Below are positions 47,120-55,977 of a DNA stretch of 64,000 nt, piece after piece. A program made the position numbers and the translations under genes. Positions within the stretch are counted from its first letter, which is position 1; the number at the start of each line of letters is the position of its first letter. This stretch comes from Nostoc parmelioides FACHB-3921. GTDB taxonomy: Bacteria > Cyanobacteriota > Cyanobacteriia > Cyanobacteriales > Nostocaceae. Where the stretch lies: positions 1 through 64,000 of the forward strand of contig NZ_JACJQL010000003.1 of NCBI RefSeq assembly GCF_014696625.1. The letters run 5' to 3'. A model generated the notes under the pieces. It was not told the DNA's origin, searched no databases, and was given only the letters and a program-made list of their open reading frames with translations.

Positions 47120-48112
47120 AAGTACCCATAACAAACTTAGGGAAATTATTTTTGAAATATTTATGTTGATCTGTGGTGAGAAACTTCTGATTATCTTCTC
47201 AAGAAGATATCAGTTTTATAGATATAAACCCTGGGATGTTTATATTTTTTTAACTAATTGAATAAGAAGTAATTCAGTGTCAAGACCAAATTAAAATTGA
47301 AACTGTTAAATGCTGGGTTTTAACAATATGCTATTGACAATATCAAATTTTAAATACATAGTTCCTTATCATTAGTAAGCCAATATTTTGAGCCAAATCA
47401 GAATTATGATGAATTCTTGATTTTCTCAGCAAGTTATCTTTTGATGTGCAGAATCAAGCCAAAGAAATTATTAATCTTTTGTGAAGATCATCAGTAGAGA
47501 TAGAACTCAAGTATGGATGTAATGACTCTCAGTGTCACAGGAGTTCTTAAGAAATTCTCAGCTTAAATTAATTTAATTACTAACTAATATATTTTAATTA
47601 ATATTAAAGAGATAAGATATCGGACGCTTAACCTGCATATTTTAATTTAGGAACAAAACGTCAATTTCTCTCCCCTGTATCTTTCACTGCCCTATAATAA
47701 CGATTGCAGCACTCTCAGCTAATGCGTGCCTAAATTTACATAACTAATAATTAGGGTTGTTAACTGTTGACCGTTGACAACTAACAGTTAACAGATATTA
47801 CGATTGATTGTGCAAATTAAAAGCATAATAGCTGAGAATTTTTGTTAACAGTCAGTAGTCAGTTGCAAAACAACTAACCAGCGCCGATAAGGAAGGTATT
47901 AATCCAGATATAAAACAACTAGCGAGTGACAACCGACACGCACAGCGCAAAGAAAATATTTGGTATTTTATCGGTAATAACTACCCTATTTACTGTAGTC
48001 TGCAAGAACGGTAATTATAAATCGGCTATAACTAAGGATGTAGCAGTTAACAGTCAAGTTACATTTAACAGCTTGATTTTATTATCAAAGCCTTATTTGC
48101 TACTCAAAAACA
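47120..48112. other. Intergenic region between two kinase genes
   Basis: AT-rich, with a family A element at 47714-47836. A 64-codon frame (47926-48120, GTG start, one hydrophobic stretch) overlaps the start of the next kinase by 8 nt. It could be a leader peptide but has no other support, so it is not called. Confidence 0.5.
47714..47836 (+). repeat. Dispersed hairpin element, family A copy 4
   Basis: A 123-bp unit with perfect 8-bp inverted ends CTCAGCTA and TAGCTGAG. Inside are GCGTGCCTAAATTTACATAA, a GTTAACTG/CAGTTAAC core and GATTGTGCAAATTAAAAGCA. Confidence 0.8.
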
Positions 48113-49531
48113 GTGAATAACATCAAAAAAAATTGGATAAATATCGACCCATTTTCTCTACAGTTACGCCTGACCGTTGGTATGGCTTCCTTTTCAGCTT
48201 TGGTATTAGGTAGCCTGGCTACCTGGACTAGTTGGAGGATGCAGCAAATTTTAATTGATAGCCGTAAACATGAGGTAGAACAGATAGCCAAGCGTTTACC
48301 ACAAGACGTGCAACTTTATAGCAAAATGATGCAAGCTGACACCAGTTTACAAAAGGCTATTAATAATTTTGCAAATACTAACACATTAATATGGTTTAAG
48401 AATTCTAACAGTAAAATAATATCAAGAACTGATAATTTAGATTTATTACCTGAGTCTTTGGTAACTAAGTTAATGAAATTGACTCAGATGCCGATTAAAG
48501 CACAAGTTTATCAAATTAATCCCAGCTATTTTGTTGTATGTGGAACTTCCATCAAAGTCCAGGGTAAGTTGTTGGGTGAGTTATTTGTAGTCAAGGATAT
48601 TACCCGCGAACAAACTATGTTTGTGGCAATGGTGCGTAGTTTAGGTATTACTAGTATTCTGGCAATTATTATTCTGACTATAGCGATCGCATTTTATATC
48701 AGGCGATCTTTACAACCTTTGCGCCAACTCAGTCAAATGACTGCTGTGATTTCCGCCGAAGATTTAGGACAAGCCCAATTATATCTTGATAATGCCCCCA
48801 GCGAAGTCAAGGAATTAGCACAAACCTTAACTATGCTTTTATCCCGTCTTGCTCAATCCTGGGAACAGGAGCGGGAATTTGTCAGTAATGTTTCCCACGA
48901 ATTACGCACACCCTTAACGATTGTATATGGTTATTTACAAAGCGTATTGCGGCGGCAAAATAATTTAACTCCTCTTCAACAAGAAGCTTTAGAAATTGCT
49001 GCATCAGAAGCAGAAAGAACTATCCGCCTGTTACAAGATTTACTGGATTTAGCAAGAGCAGATAGTGGTTATTTATACTTTCAGATGAAAACTTATGTGC
49101 TGAACGACATAATTGCAGAAATTGTGGTTATGGCTGAAAAGTATAGCGATCGCCTCATTACTATCGAGTCAACAATTTTCCCTATTGAAGTGAAAGTAGA
49201 TTACAGTCGTTTTAAACAAGTATTACTGAATTTGATTGATAATGCTGTTAAGTATTCTGAAGCTGATACACCCATAACCTTTAAGTTAGATCAACTTCAA
49301 GACACAGCAATTATTCAAGTTTGTGATCAAGGTTATGGTATTCCTTTACAACACCAAGCCCGGATTTTTGAGCGATTTTATCGTATAGATGAATCTCGCT
49401 CCCAGGCGACTGGCGGTTGTGGTTTGGGTTTATCGATTGTCAAAACGCTGGTAGAGGGTATGGGTGGTAGTGTCAGCGTGCAATCAAAGTTAGGAGAAGG
49501 GAGTATATTTACAATAATTCTACCTAGATAG
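48113..49531 (+). CDS. Membrane sensor histidine kinase (HAMP type)
   Basis: A 472-residue kinase starting at GTG 48113. Two membrane helices (about 20-42, and ITSILAIIILTIAIAFYIRR near 178-197) flank an extracytoplasmic sensor loop. A HAMP linker leads to HisKA with FVSNVSHELRTPLTIV (phospho-acceptor His262), then HATPase_c with NLIDNAVKYSE, CDQGYGIP, and GGCGLGLSIVKTLVEGMGG. The likely partner is the OmpR-type regulator at 50701, 1.2 kb downstream, with a broken minus-strand DUF2808 gene between them. Confidence 0.92.
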   Translation: MNNIKKNWINIDPFSLQLRLTVGMASFSALVLGSLATWTSWRMQQILIDSRKHEVEQIAKRLPQDVQLYSKMMQADTSLQKAINNFANTNTLIWFKNSNSKIISRTDNLDLLPESLVTKLMKLTQMPIKAQVYQINPSYFVVCGTSIKVQGKLLGELFVVKDITREQTMFVAMVRSLGITSILAIIILTIAIAFYIRRSLQPLRQLSQMTAVISAEDLGQAQLYLDNAPSEVKELAQTLTMLLSRLAQSWEQEREFVSNVSHELRTPLTIVYGYLQSVLRRQNNLTPLQQEALEIAASEAERTIRLLQDLLDLARADSGYLYFQMKTYVLNDIIAEIVVMAEKYSDRLITIESTIFPIEVKVDYSRFKQVLLNLIDNAVKYSEADTPITFKLDQLQDTAIIQVCDQGYGIPLQHQARIFERFYRIDESRSQATGGCGLGLSIVKTLVEGMGGSVSVQSKLGEGSIFTIILPR

Positions 49532-49544
49532 GCAAATTATGAGT

Positions 49545-49597
49545 CAATTCAAAATTCAGAATACCCAACGAGAAGCTAAAGCTACAAAATTAAAGAC
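49545..49597. repeat. Family D motif copy (GAAGCTAAAGCTACAAAAT)
   Basis: AATTCAAAATTCAGAATACC, ACGAGAAGCTAAAGCTACAA: a degenerate copy of the unit at 28200-28272, 14 nt after the kinase stop. Confidence 0.65.
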
Positions 49598-49752
49598 AGT
49601 TACCCACCAGGAGTGATTTTTTAAAAATAACTTTTTCTAAGCAAAGATATTTATTAATTAATTATTTAATCAAATATATTTCTTTAATTTAAGAGTCAGA
49701 TATCAGATAAATTTGATTTCTGATATCTGACTCTTAATTGCTTACGTATATA

Positions 49753-50256
49753 CTAATTCTTATCATAAATATCGATTCTGGCTGTACCAACAGGAATTTC
49801 TCCTGTCAATCCAACCCTTCTAGCCGTTACGCCGTAAAGCAGTACGTCTTGACCTATGCCATTTCTTCGTACACCTGTTAGTTCTACTTCTACAGAAGCA
49901 CCAGATGTTACAGGTTCATCAAAAGTGATTGACAAATTGTCTTTACTAATCTCTGTTTTAGCGGCAATTGCTTTACCTTATTGATCTCTAATTCTCACGC
50001 CATTAAAACGTTCCATTTGACTTGGTAATGAAATCATGAGATCTTGCAAAGACATACCCACTACCGCTAGCTGAATAAAGTGATTACCATTGCGGATACC
50101 AGAGTTGGTAATATGGGGAACGTTAACATTCAGCGCCACCTGAGATAGTTTGTTTATATTTGAAGCAGGCTGTTCATGTTTTACAGGTGTAGCTATAGCT
50201 ACAGCAGATGTAGAAAGTATAAGAGCAGATAAGCTACCGCAAATTAGACCTTTCAT
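49753..50256 (-). pseudogene. DUF2808-family secreted protein broken by one stop codon
   Basis: Reading on from ATG 50256 in one frame gives 168 codons: signal peptide (LICGSLSALILSTSAVAIA), the DUF2808 region NSGIRNGNHFIQLAVVGMSL and LMISLPSQMERFNGVRIRDQ, then TAA at 49978-49980, then GKAIAAKTEISKDN, LSITFDEPVTSGASVEVELT and GVTARRVGLTGEIPVGTARI. Both halves belong to a single DUF2808 domain, with no frame change, so one nonsense change (probably Ser TCA to TAA) has split it. Intact members are exported cyanobacterial proteins of unknown role. A truncated 92-residue product is possible. Confidence 0.85.
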
Positions 50257-50700
50257 GATGTAATTCTCATTTTTAGGTAAATTAATTGCCTGGTGTTAAT
50301 CAAGCAGTCTAATTAACAGATTGCTTCATGAAGATGAGTTCAAGCTGATATATAAATTAAAACAGTATGAAATTTGATGATCAATAATCTGATAAAAATC
50401 AGCGTGGCATTAAGAAATTAGTAATTTTCTCAGCAAAAATTTAAAATCTATTCAGGAAAAACTCACTTTTATCATTAATGTTTTGAAAAGCTGATGCAGG
50501 GGCAAAAATTAATTTTATAAACCAGATTTGAAAAAAATATTTAATGCCTTTAGGATATGAATCAATAATATTGAATGACTCGGTTGCAGGTATAGCACTT
50601 ATGACCGAGAAACTTGAGTGTCGAGTTATTTCTTAATAAACCCAGAGTTAGTTTAAAATCGCAATTTTCTTAGACAATGACCGATGATAGGAATAAAAAT
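50257..50700. other. Divergent intergenic region
   Basis: AT-rich region between the DUF2808 pseudogene and the response regulator gene, presumably with both promoters. No repeat or gene noted. Confidence 0.5.
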
Positions 50701-51387
50701 ATGACAGCACACATTCTTTTGGTTGAAGATGAAGTTAAATTAGCGCGATTTGTCGAATTGGAACTAAGTAGTGAAGGTTACAAAGTTAGTGTCGCCCATG
50801 ATGGAATTACTGGACTCACCTTGGCACGAGAATCAACACCCGATTTAGCAGTTCTTGATTGGATGTTACCAGGACTATCAGGTTTAGAAATTTGTCGCCG
50901 TCTGCGAGCAACGGGTAATTCAATACCTGTAATTTTGTTAACCGCCAGAGATGAAGTGAGCGATCGCGTGGCAGGATTAGATGCAGGAGCTGATGATTAT
51001 GTGGTCAAACCCTTCAGCATTGAGGAATTATTGGCAAGAATTCGCGCTCATCTGCGCCGCACCCAAGAAACAGATGAAGATTTGTTGCAGTTTGAAGACC
51101 TAAGTTTAAATCGCCGCACTCGTGAAGTGTTTCGGGGTAACCGAGCGATTGAATTAACAGCAAAGGAGTTTGATTTATTAGAGTATCTGCTTTCCCATCC
51201 CCGTCAGGTTTTTACCAGAGATCAAATTCTCGAAAAAGTTTGGGGTTATGATTTTATGGGTGATTCCAACATCATCGAAGTTTATATCCGTTATTTGCGG
51301 CTTAAATTGGAAGAAAATAACGAAAAGCGGCTGATTTATACAGTCCGTGGCGTAGGATATGCACTACGAGAGTATCCCAACAAATAA
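50701..51387 (+). CDS. OmpR-family response regulator
   Basis: A 228-residue regulator from ATG 50701 (AGGA 8 nt upstream; ATG 50677 would add eight residues). Receiver domain: HILLVEDE acidic pocket, phospho-acceptor Asp in AVLDWMLPG, VILLTAR and DDYVVKPFS. The C-terminal winged helix (IELTAKEFDLLEYLLSHPRQ, DSNIIEVYIRYLRLKL, YTVRGVGYALR) is OmpR/PhoB type. It resembles the RppA/ManR group by motif memory. It probably receives phosphate from the kinase at 48113-49531. Confidence 0.92.
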   Translation: MTAHILLVEDEVKLARFVELELSSEGYKVSVAHDGITGLTLARESTPDLAVLDWMLPGLSGLEICRRLRATGNSIPVILLTARDEVSDRVAGLDAGADDYVVKPFSIEELLARIRAHLRRTQETDEDLLQFEDLSLNRRTREVFRGNRAIELTAKEFDLLEYLLSHPRQVFTRDQILEKVWGYDFMGDSNIIEVYIRYLRLKLEENNEKRLIYTVRGVGYALREYPNK

Positions 51388-51578
51388 TTTTACTGGGGAA
51401 AACTTACCAATTAAGAATTTATAGTGAAAAAGTGACCAATCACTCAGATTTCCATTGACTACGAACACAAAATCATTAGCAGGGGTTGCTACTGTATTCC
51501 CTGATAATTTCAGCTTTTCCTTCCCTGAGAGGCTGGTGTATAACTTTGTGGCCTTAGTTAAAAGTTTGATGGTTGTAG

Positions 51579-51851
51579 ATGAATATAGGAATAATCGAGC
51601 CTTACAGTGACGGATTTTTGGAAGTTTTACCAGAAGGTGAAAGCAGCGACTATTGGCAAATTGCCGCTATACACATCAATGGTCAAGCTTACTGCCCTAC
51701 TCCTCGGCTTTATCGTTCAGAAAAATTAGCATTAGCAAAAGCTGCGAAAATTTATGATTGGATAGCTGAACACGAAACAGAAATGAGTAATGGAGCTTAC
51801 TGCTGTTCACCATTGCAACTTATTCTCTGGCAGCAATCGAAAGCATCTTAA
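51579..51851 (+). CDS. Small hypothetical protein
   Basis: A 90-residue protein (MNIGIIEPYSDGFLEVLPEG at the N-terminus, LYRSEKLALAKAAKIYDWIA in the middle, a CC pair near the end). No family, signal peptide or membrane segment recognised. The sequence looks like a real compact protein of a type limited to Nostocales, but this is a judgement from composition only. Confidence 0.5.
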   Translation: MNIGIIEPYSDGFLEVLPEGESSDYWQIAAIHINGQAYCPTPRLYRSEKLALAKAAKIYDWIAEHETEMSNGAYCCSPLQLILWQQSKAS

Positions 51852-52051
51852 TTCACCTGTGGGTAATGCTAGAGACTATGTTTAAACCCAAAACCAGAGC
51901 AGCGAAAATTTAAGCCTAGTTGTACGTTAGGGTGTGCTTTATTTAAGCACACTATTTCTCATTTATGAAGTAAATACTTCCGCTACTAGCTATGATTTCA
52001 TTTTGATTTCTCTATTTGCCACAAACGATTTTTGAATTGGTATAATAAAAA

Positions 52052-53125
52052 GTGTCTGACACTCAATGGTGTAGTAAAATTTTGCAAGAGTTAATAGCAA
52101 AATTAATTATGATTCAATGGCTTTTACCTATAGGATTGCCCATATTTGCTTTAATAACGGGACTGATTAGTGAAAAATTTATAATTAATAAGTTTAAAAA
52201 CTTCGTCTATAAAAAAGAAATACCCGGAAGCCATATAATTTTTAAATCTCTGCAAGGTATGCTCCTAACTTGGTTCATACTTGCGGGCATTTTAGGAGCA
52301 GTTATCGCTGCTCCTTTGAAGCCAGATTTTACTAATTTATTGCAAAAAATTATTACAATATTTTTCTTATCTTCACTGACATTAGTTTTAGCTAGGTTAG
52401 TTTCAGGTTTCATCAGACTATACACTTATAGAACAGAAAGAGCTACAGCGTCTCTAATTTCTAACTTAGCCAAAGCTACTGTTTTAGTTTTGGGTTGCCT
52501 AATTTTGTTGCAAACATTGGGAATTGAAATTACACCCATTATTACAACTTTAGGAATCGGTGGTTTAGCAGTTGGTTTGGCGCTACAAGATACACTAGCA
52601 AATTTATTCTCCGGCTTTCATTTAATTATTTCTAAGCAAGTTAGAACTGGAGATTATGTCAAATTAGATGCTGGACAAGAAGGTTACGTTACCGATATTT
52701 CTTGGCGTAATACCACAATTAAAGAGTTTTCCAATAATGTAATTATTGTCCCTAATTCTAAACTGGCCTCGGCAATCTTTACTAACTATCATTTACCAGC
52801 TAAAGAAATCACATTAACAATGAACGTCGGTGTTAGTTATGATAGTTATTTAGATCAGGTTGAAAGAGTGACGGTAGAAGTTGCCAAAGAAGTTATGCAG
52901 GAGATTGCCCCAGAATTAAAAGAACATGAGCCATATATAAGGTTCCATACCTTTGGGGATTTTAGTATAGATTTTACATTATATATGCGTGTCAACGAAT
53001 ACTTTGACCAGCGTATTGGCAAACATTTATTTATTAAAAAACTACACAAACGCTATCAGGAAAATGGTATTTCAATTCCTTTTCCTGTGAGAAATGTGTA
53101 TATTCAAGATCCCAATAACAATTAG
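52052..53125 (+). CDS. MscS-family mechanosensitive channel
   Basis: A 357-residue protein from GTG 52052 (ATG 52109 is an alternative). Three or four membrane helices, with the pore-lining TM3 motif GIGGLAVGLALQDTLANLFS, then ISKQVRTGDYVKLDAGQEGY of the beta domain, NVIIVPNSKLASAIFTNY and a C-terminal alpha/beta domain ending FPVRNVYIQ. It relieves turgor on hypo-osmotic shock. Single gene. Confidence 0.92.
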   Translation: MSDTQWCSKILQELIAKLIMIQWLLPIGLPIFALITGLISEKFIINKFKNFVYKKEIPGSHIIFKSLQGMLLTWFILAGILGAVIAAPLKPDFTNLLQKIITIFFLSSLTLVLARLVSGFIRLYTYRTERATASLISNLAKATVLVLGCLILLQTLGIEITPIITTLGIGGLAVGLALQDTLANLFSGFHLIISKQVRTGDYVKLDAGQEGYVTDISWRNTTIKEFSNNVIIVPNSKLASAIFTNYHLPAKEITLTMNVGVSYDSYLDQVERVTVEVAKEVMQEIAPELKEHEPYIRFHTFGDFSIDFTLYMRVNEYFDQRIGKHLFIKKLHKRYQENGISIPFPVRNVYIQDPNNN

Positions 53126-53264
53126 AGAAGAGAAGCAAATAGTTGATATTTTGTTTTTTGTGCATACTTCTGCTGTTGTCATCGCTGATTAGTCAGGGTT
53201 GCATAACTGGCACAGGAAGCCAGTAAGACAAGATATTTCAGCGATCGCTTTGCAAAGTGCATGA

Positions 53265-53279
53265 AAATGATTATCATTT
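53265..53279 (+). promoter_or_regulatory. Candidate Fur/Zur-type 7-1-7 palindrome
   Basis: AAATGAT-T-ATCATTT is a perfect 15-bp dyad of the 7-1-7 type bound by FUR-family regulators (Fur, Zur). It ends 4 nt before ATG 53284, so bound repressor would cover the ribosome site and probably the promoter's downstream part. The association with a COG0523-like gene favours zinc control (Zur), which is inference. Confidence 0.55.
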
Positions 53280-53283
53280 AAAA

Positions 53284-54060
53284 ATGAATTTACCAATTAT
53301 TACTGTCGTTGCCGGCCCTGCTGGCGGTGGCAAGACTACCTGGATTTGCCAACAAATAGGAAACACCTCCTCCCATGAAAACATCATTTACTTTAGTCCT
53401 GGGACTGGCAAAGTTCCCATTGACCAGACACGCGTAGCAGCAGAATTCCCGAAAGTCAAAGTTTTTAGTGATGGGCAAGAAATCGAGTTTTTGTCCGAAC
53501 TGGCAACAGCTGGGAATGCTTATATAGAAATAGGGTTTTATTTAGAATTAAACGCCATCCAAACAATATTAGATAATTTACCTTATCAAGCCGTGGCTGT
53601 TTTACCAGCAAACCTCCCAGACTCTGAATACCATGCCTGGGCCAGAAAAATTATCATTGGTGCAGAAATTAATGCCAGCATCATACCCACGCAAATGTGG
53701 CGCGTACCCAGCAATGGTCAAGTGATTGACGAAGACAGTTTAAAAGAGTTTTGGTACGAAATTACTCATGGTGCTTATGGTGCAGTTAACCGCGCCAAGG
53801 GTATTTTTGATGTTGCTGACGGTAGGTCACTTTATGCAGATTTTATCGCAGGTATACCTACAATTGATTTTTTGGAATTAGACTTACCCCGCCACTTAGC
53901 AGGCAGACCGCAAAGGTTTAGTGGTATAGAGGTATTGGGAAAAAACTTAGATGAGTCGGCCATGAGACAGACTTTGGCAGATTGCTATTTAACAGATGTA
54001 GCGATCGCACAATACCAAGAACAGGTAACACAAATTTTACTAGAGGAGGGTAGCGAGTGA
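53284..54060 (+). CDS. COG0523/CobW-like GTPase, divergent
   Basis: A 258-residue P-loop protein from ATG 53284; the in-frame GTG 53257 would place the palindrome inside the gene. Walker A GPAGGGKTT spans residues 11-19. The C-terminal part (NRAKGIFDVADGRSLYADF, FSGIEVLGKNLDESAMRQTL) resembles the CobW C-terminal domain. It lacks the CxCC metal motif of typical COG0523 metallochaperones and has a shortened middle. It may deliver or sense a metal (zinc most likely, inference). The stop overlaps the metallophosphoesterase start by 4 nt. Confidence 0.7.
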   Translation: MNLPIITVVAGPAGGGKTTWICQQIGNTSSHENIIYFSPGTGKVPIDQTRVAAEFPKVKVFSDGQEIEFLSELATAGNAYIEIGFYLELNAIQTILDNLPYQAVAVLPANLPDSEYHAWARKIIIGAEINASIIPTQMWRVPSNGQVIDEDSLKEFWYEITHGAYGAVNRAKGIFDVADGRSLYADFIAGIPTIDFLELDLPRHLAGRPQRFSGIEVLGKNLDESAMRQTLADCYLTDVAIAQYQEQVTQILLEEGSE

Positions 54061-54869
54061 AAATAGCAGTTATGTCCTGCATTCATAGCAACTATGAAGC
54101 CTTAGATGCAGTTTTGTTAGATATTGACCAACAAAAAGCCGACCAAATCTATTGTTTAGGTGACTTAGTAGGATATGGCCCATATCCTAATGCTGTCGTC
54201 GCACAAATTCGCTCATTAGATATTCCCACCTGTGTAGGCTGTTGGGATGAAGATATTGTGGAAGGTTTAAACTCCTGTGAGTGTAGTTACCCTTCACTGT
54301 TAGCGGAAAAACGCGGTAAATTCGCCCATGAGTGGACACATAAAGAACTCCATCAAGAAAACCAAGAATTTCTCGCCCAATTACCCCACACCTTACGTCA
54401 AGACAACTTGGTTTTCGTTCATGGTAGCCCCCAGAGTAATCACGAGTATTTGTTACCAGAACTTGATGCTTTTGCCGCCTTAGAAAGAGTATTTTCCACA
54501 GATGCAGATGTGCTATTTTGCGGACATACTCATGTACCTTATGTCCGTACCCTAGATGCAGGTAGTTTACAAGTGTCCGTCAAAGGTGTGGGAATAGAAC
54601 AGAAAGAAATTAACTTTTCTGCTTCAGTAAAACGAATTGTTAATGTAGGTTCAGTGGGGGAACCCAGACACGGGCGACCAAATGCCACCTACGCTATTTA
54701 TGACACCGATACTCAAGAAGTAAATCTCAGAGAAGTACCTTACAACTATCAAAAAACCTGCGCCGCCATCATCGAACAAGGTTTACCCCCCATCTTTGCT
54801 TGGCGTTTAGCCCAAGGCTTGGAATATGCAGAAAGGGCTGATGACCCCACTCACGTTTGTACTCGATGA
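54057..54869 (+). CDS. Metallophosphoesterase family protein with altered metal site
   Basis: A 270-residue calcineurin-like phosphoesterase starting at GTG 54057, coupled to the GTPase gene by a GTGA overlap. Motifs in order: MSCIHSN (usually SDIHSN, so the first metal Asp is Cys8), GDLVGYGP (Asp36 kept), VGCWDEDIV (usually GNHD-like, here Cys-Trp), HGSPQSNHEY (kept) and CGHTHVPYV (kept). The additional pair CECS is near residue 72. Fold is intact but the metal centre may differ or bind another metal. Substrate unknown. Confidence 0.8.
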   Translation: MKIAVMSCIHSNYEALDAVLLDIDQQKADQIYCLGDLVGYGPYPNAVVAQIRSLDIPTCVGCWDEDIVEGLNSCECSYPSLLAEKRGKFAHEWTHKELHQENQEFLAQLPHTLRQDNLVFVHGSPQSNHEYLLPELDAFAALERVFSTDADVLFCGHTHVPYVRTLDAGSLQVSVKGVGIEQKEINFSASVKRIVNVGSVGEPRHGRPNATYAIYDTDTQEVNLREVPYNYQKTCAAIIEQGLPPIFAWRLAQGLEYAERADDPTHVCTR

Positions 54870-54888
54870 AGGATATAGGGGATTGGGG

Positions 54889-54976
54889 ACAAAAAAGTAA
54901 AAAGTAAAAAGTAAAAAGTTAGAAGATTGGATTGGGGATTGGGGATTGGTCAATAGTCAATAGTCAATAGTCAATG
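54889..54976. repeat. Three different heptamer arrays side by side
   Basis: GTAAAAA units (about 54897-54919), TTGGGGA units (about 54930-54947) and AATAGTC units (about 54951-54976) follow each other between the two phosphoesterase-like genes. All have a 7-bp period. Confidence 0.8.
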
Positions 54977-55040
54977 GTTTTTGTCTCCTTGCATCCCTAA
55001 TGCTTTTTGCAAAAAATAAATTATCAAATCGAAGAATTAT

Positions 55041-55793
55041 ATGAATAAATGGGCAATTTTAACTGGGATTGAGGGTAATTTGGCAGCTTATGAGGCTGTG
55101 ATGGCCGATATTAAGCGCCAAAGTAAACAGATAGAAGCTTTATATATTTTGGGTGATTTGGTAGGGCCAAGACCAGAAGTAGAAAAAGTTGTAGAACGAG
55201 TCCGCAACCCACTAAACGGCGAGTTAGAACCTCTGGTTTGTAAAGGTTGGTGGGAAGAACAGTGCTTCATTTTGCATGGTCTTGGCCCCACTGGCGAGGC
55301 TGATAATTTGCTAGCGCAGTATGGCGGAGAAACGGTTAAGTTACTTTGGAATTCTGTTTCTCGTCAGACGGTGCAATGGTTAAGAACTCTAGATTTTGGT
55401 TTTTTTGAACTAGATTGTTTATTAATTCACGGTACGACTGTATCAATTGATGAAGCATTAACCCCCGATACTTCGCCAATTCAAATGCTTGACCGCCTGA
55501 CAAGAATGCAGGCAAATAATTTATTTTGTGGTCGTTCTGGTTTAGCGTTTCAATATCACCTACAAGCTGGTTCTGTAACTACAGGTATCACAACTCTTGA
55601 TAATCCAAAATCACTTGAAACTATGACCATTTCTCCACGCCAGATAATTGGAGTGGGTAATGTAGGCAGAACACCAGGTGTAGCAACATATACTCTCTAT
55701 ACTCCGGCGACGAACTACGTAGAATTTAAAACTATCCGTTATGGTGTCGGTCAAGGATTTCAGCGTAATTCCGTTAAAGCTATCTCATCTTAA
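55041..55793 (+). CDS. Degenerate metallophosphoesterase-like protein
   Basis: A 250-residue paralogue of the preceding product in the same order: LTGIEGNLAAYEAVMADI in place of SCIHSNYEALDAVLLDI, GDLVGPRPEVEKVV, KGWWEEQC, LLIHGTTVS and LFCGRSGLAF in place of LFCGHTHVPY. The Asp-x-His of motif I and both His of the GHxH motif are lost, so it is unlikely to be a two-metal phosphoesterase. It may regulate or scaffold the active-looking partner (inference). It is separated from it by 170 nt of tandem heptamers. Confidence 0.75.
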   Translation: MNKWAILTGIEGNLAAYEAVMADIKRQSKQIEALYILGDLVGPRPEVEKVVERVRNPLNGELEPLVCKGWWEEQCFILHGLGPTGEADNLLAQYGGETVKLLWNSVSRQTVQWLRTLDFGFFELDCLLIHGTTVSIDEALTPDTSPIQMLDRLTRMQANNLFCGRSGLAFQYHLQAGSVTTGITTLDNPKSLETMTISPRQIIGVGNVGRTPGVATYTLYTPATNYVEFKTIRYGVGQGFQRNSVKAISS

Positions 55794-55945
55794 AGTGCGT
55801 TATACCAAATTAAGATGAAGCTGTATAGAATAATTGGACGCAGATGCACGCAGATAAATCACAGATAAAAATATATCCAAAATCTAGTACAGCACAGCGT
55901 AAATAAGCAGACCATTCTAAACTAACGAAACGCTTACGCTGTATT

Positions 55946-55977
55946 CATTTTGAATTTTGAATTTTGAATTTTGAATT
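55946..55977. repeat. ATTCAAA heptamer array (inverted orientation)
   Basis: Four copies of TTTTGAA (reverse complement of the ATTCAAA phase) after the phosphoesterase cluster. Confidence 0.8.

Noticed and set aside
47926..48120. 64-codon frame just before the membrane kinase
   Set aside because: It has a hydrophobic stretch but no ribosome site, and no family resemblance; it is left as a possible leader peptide only.
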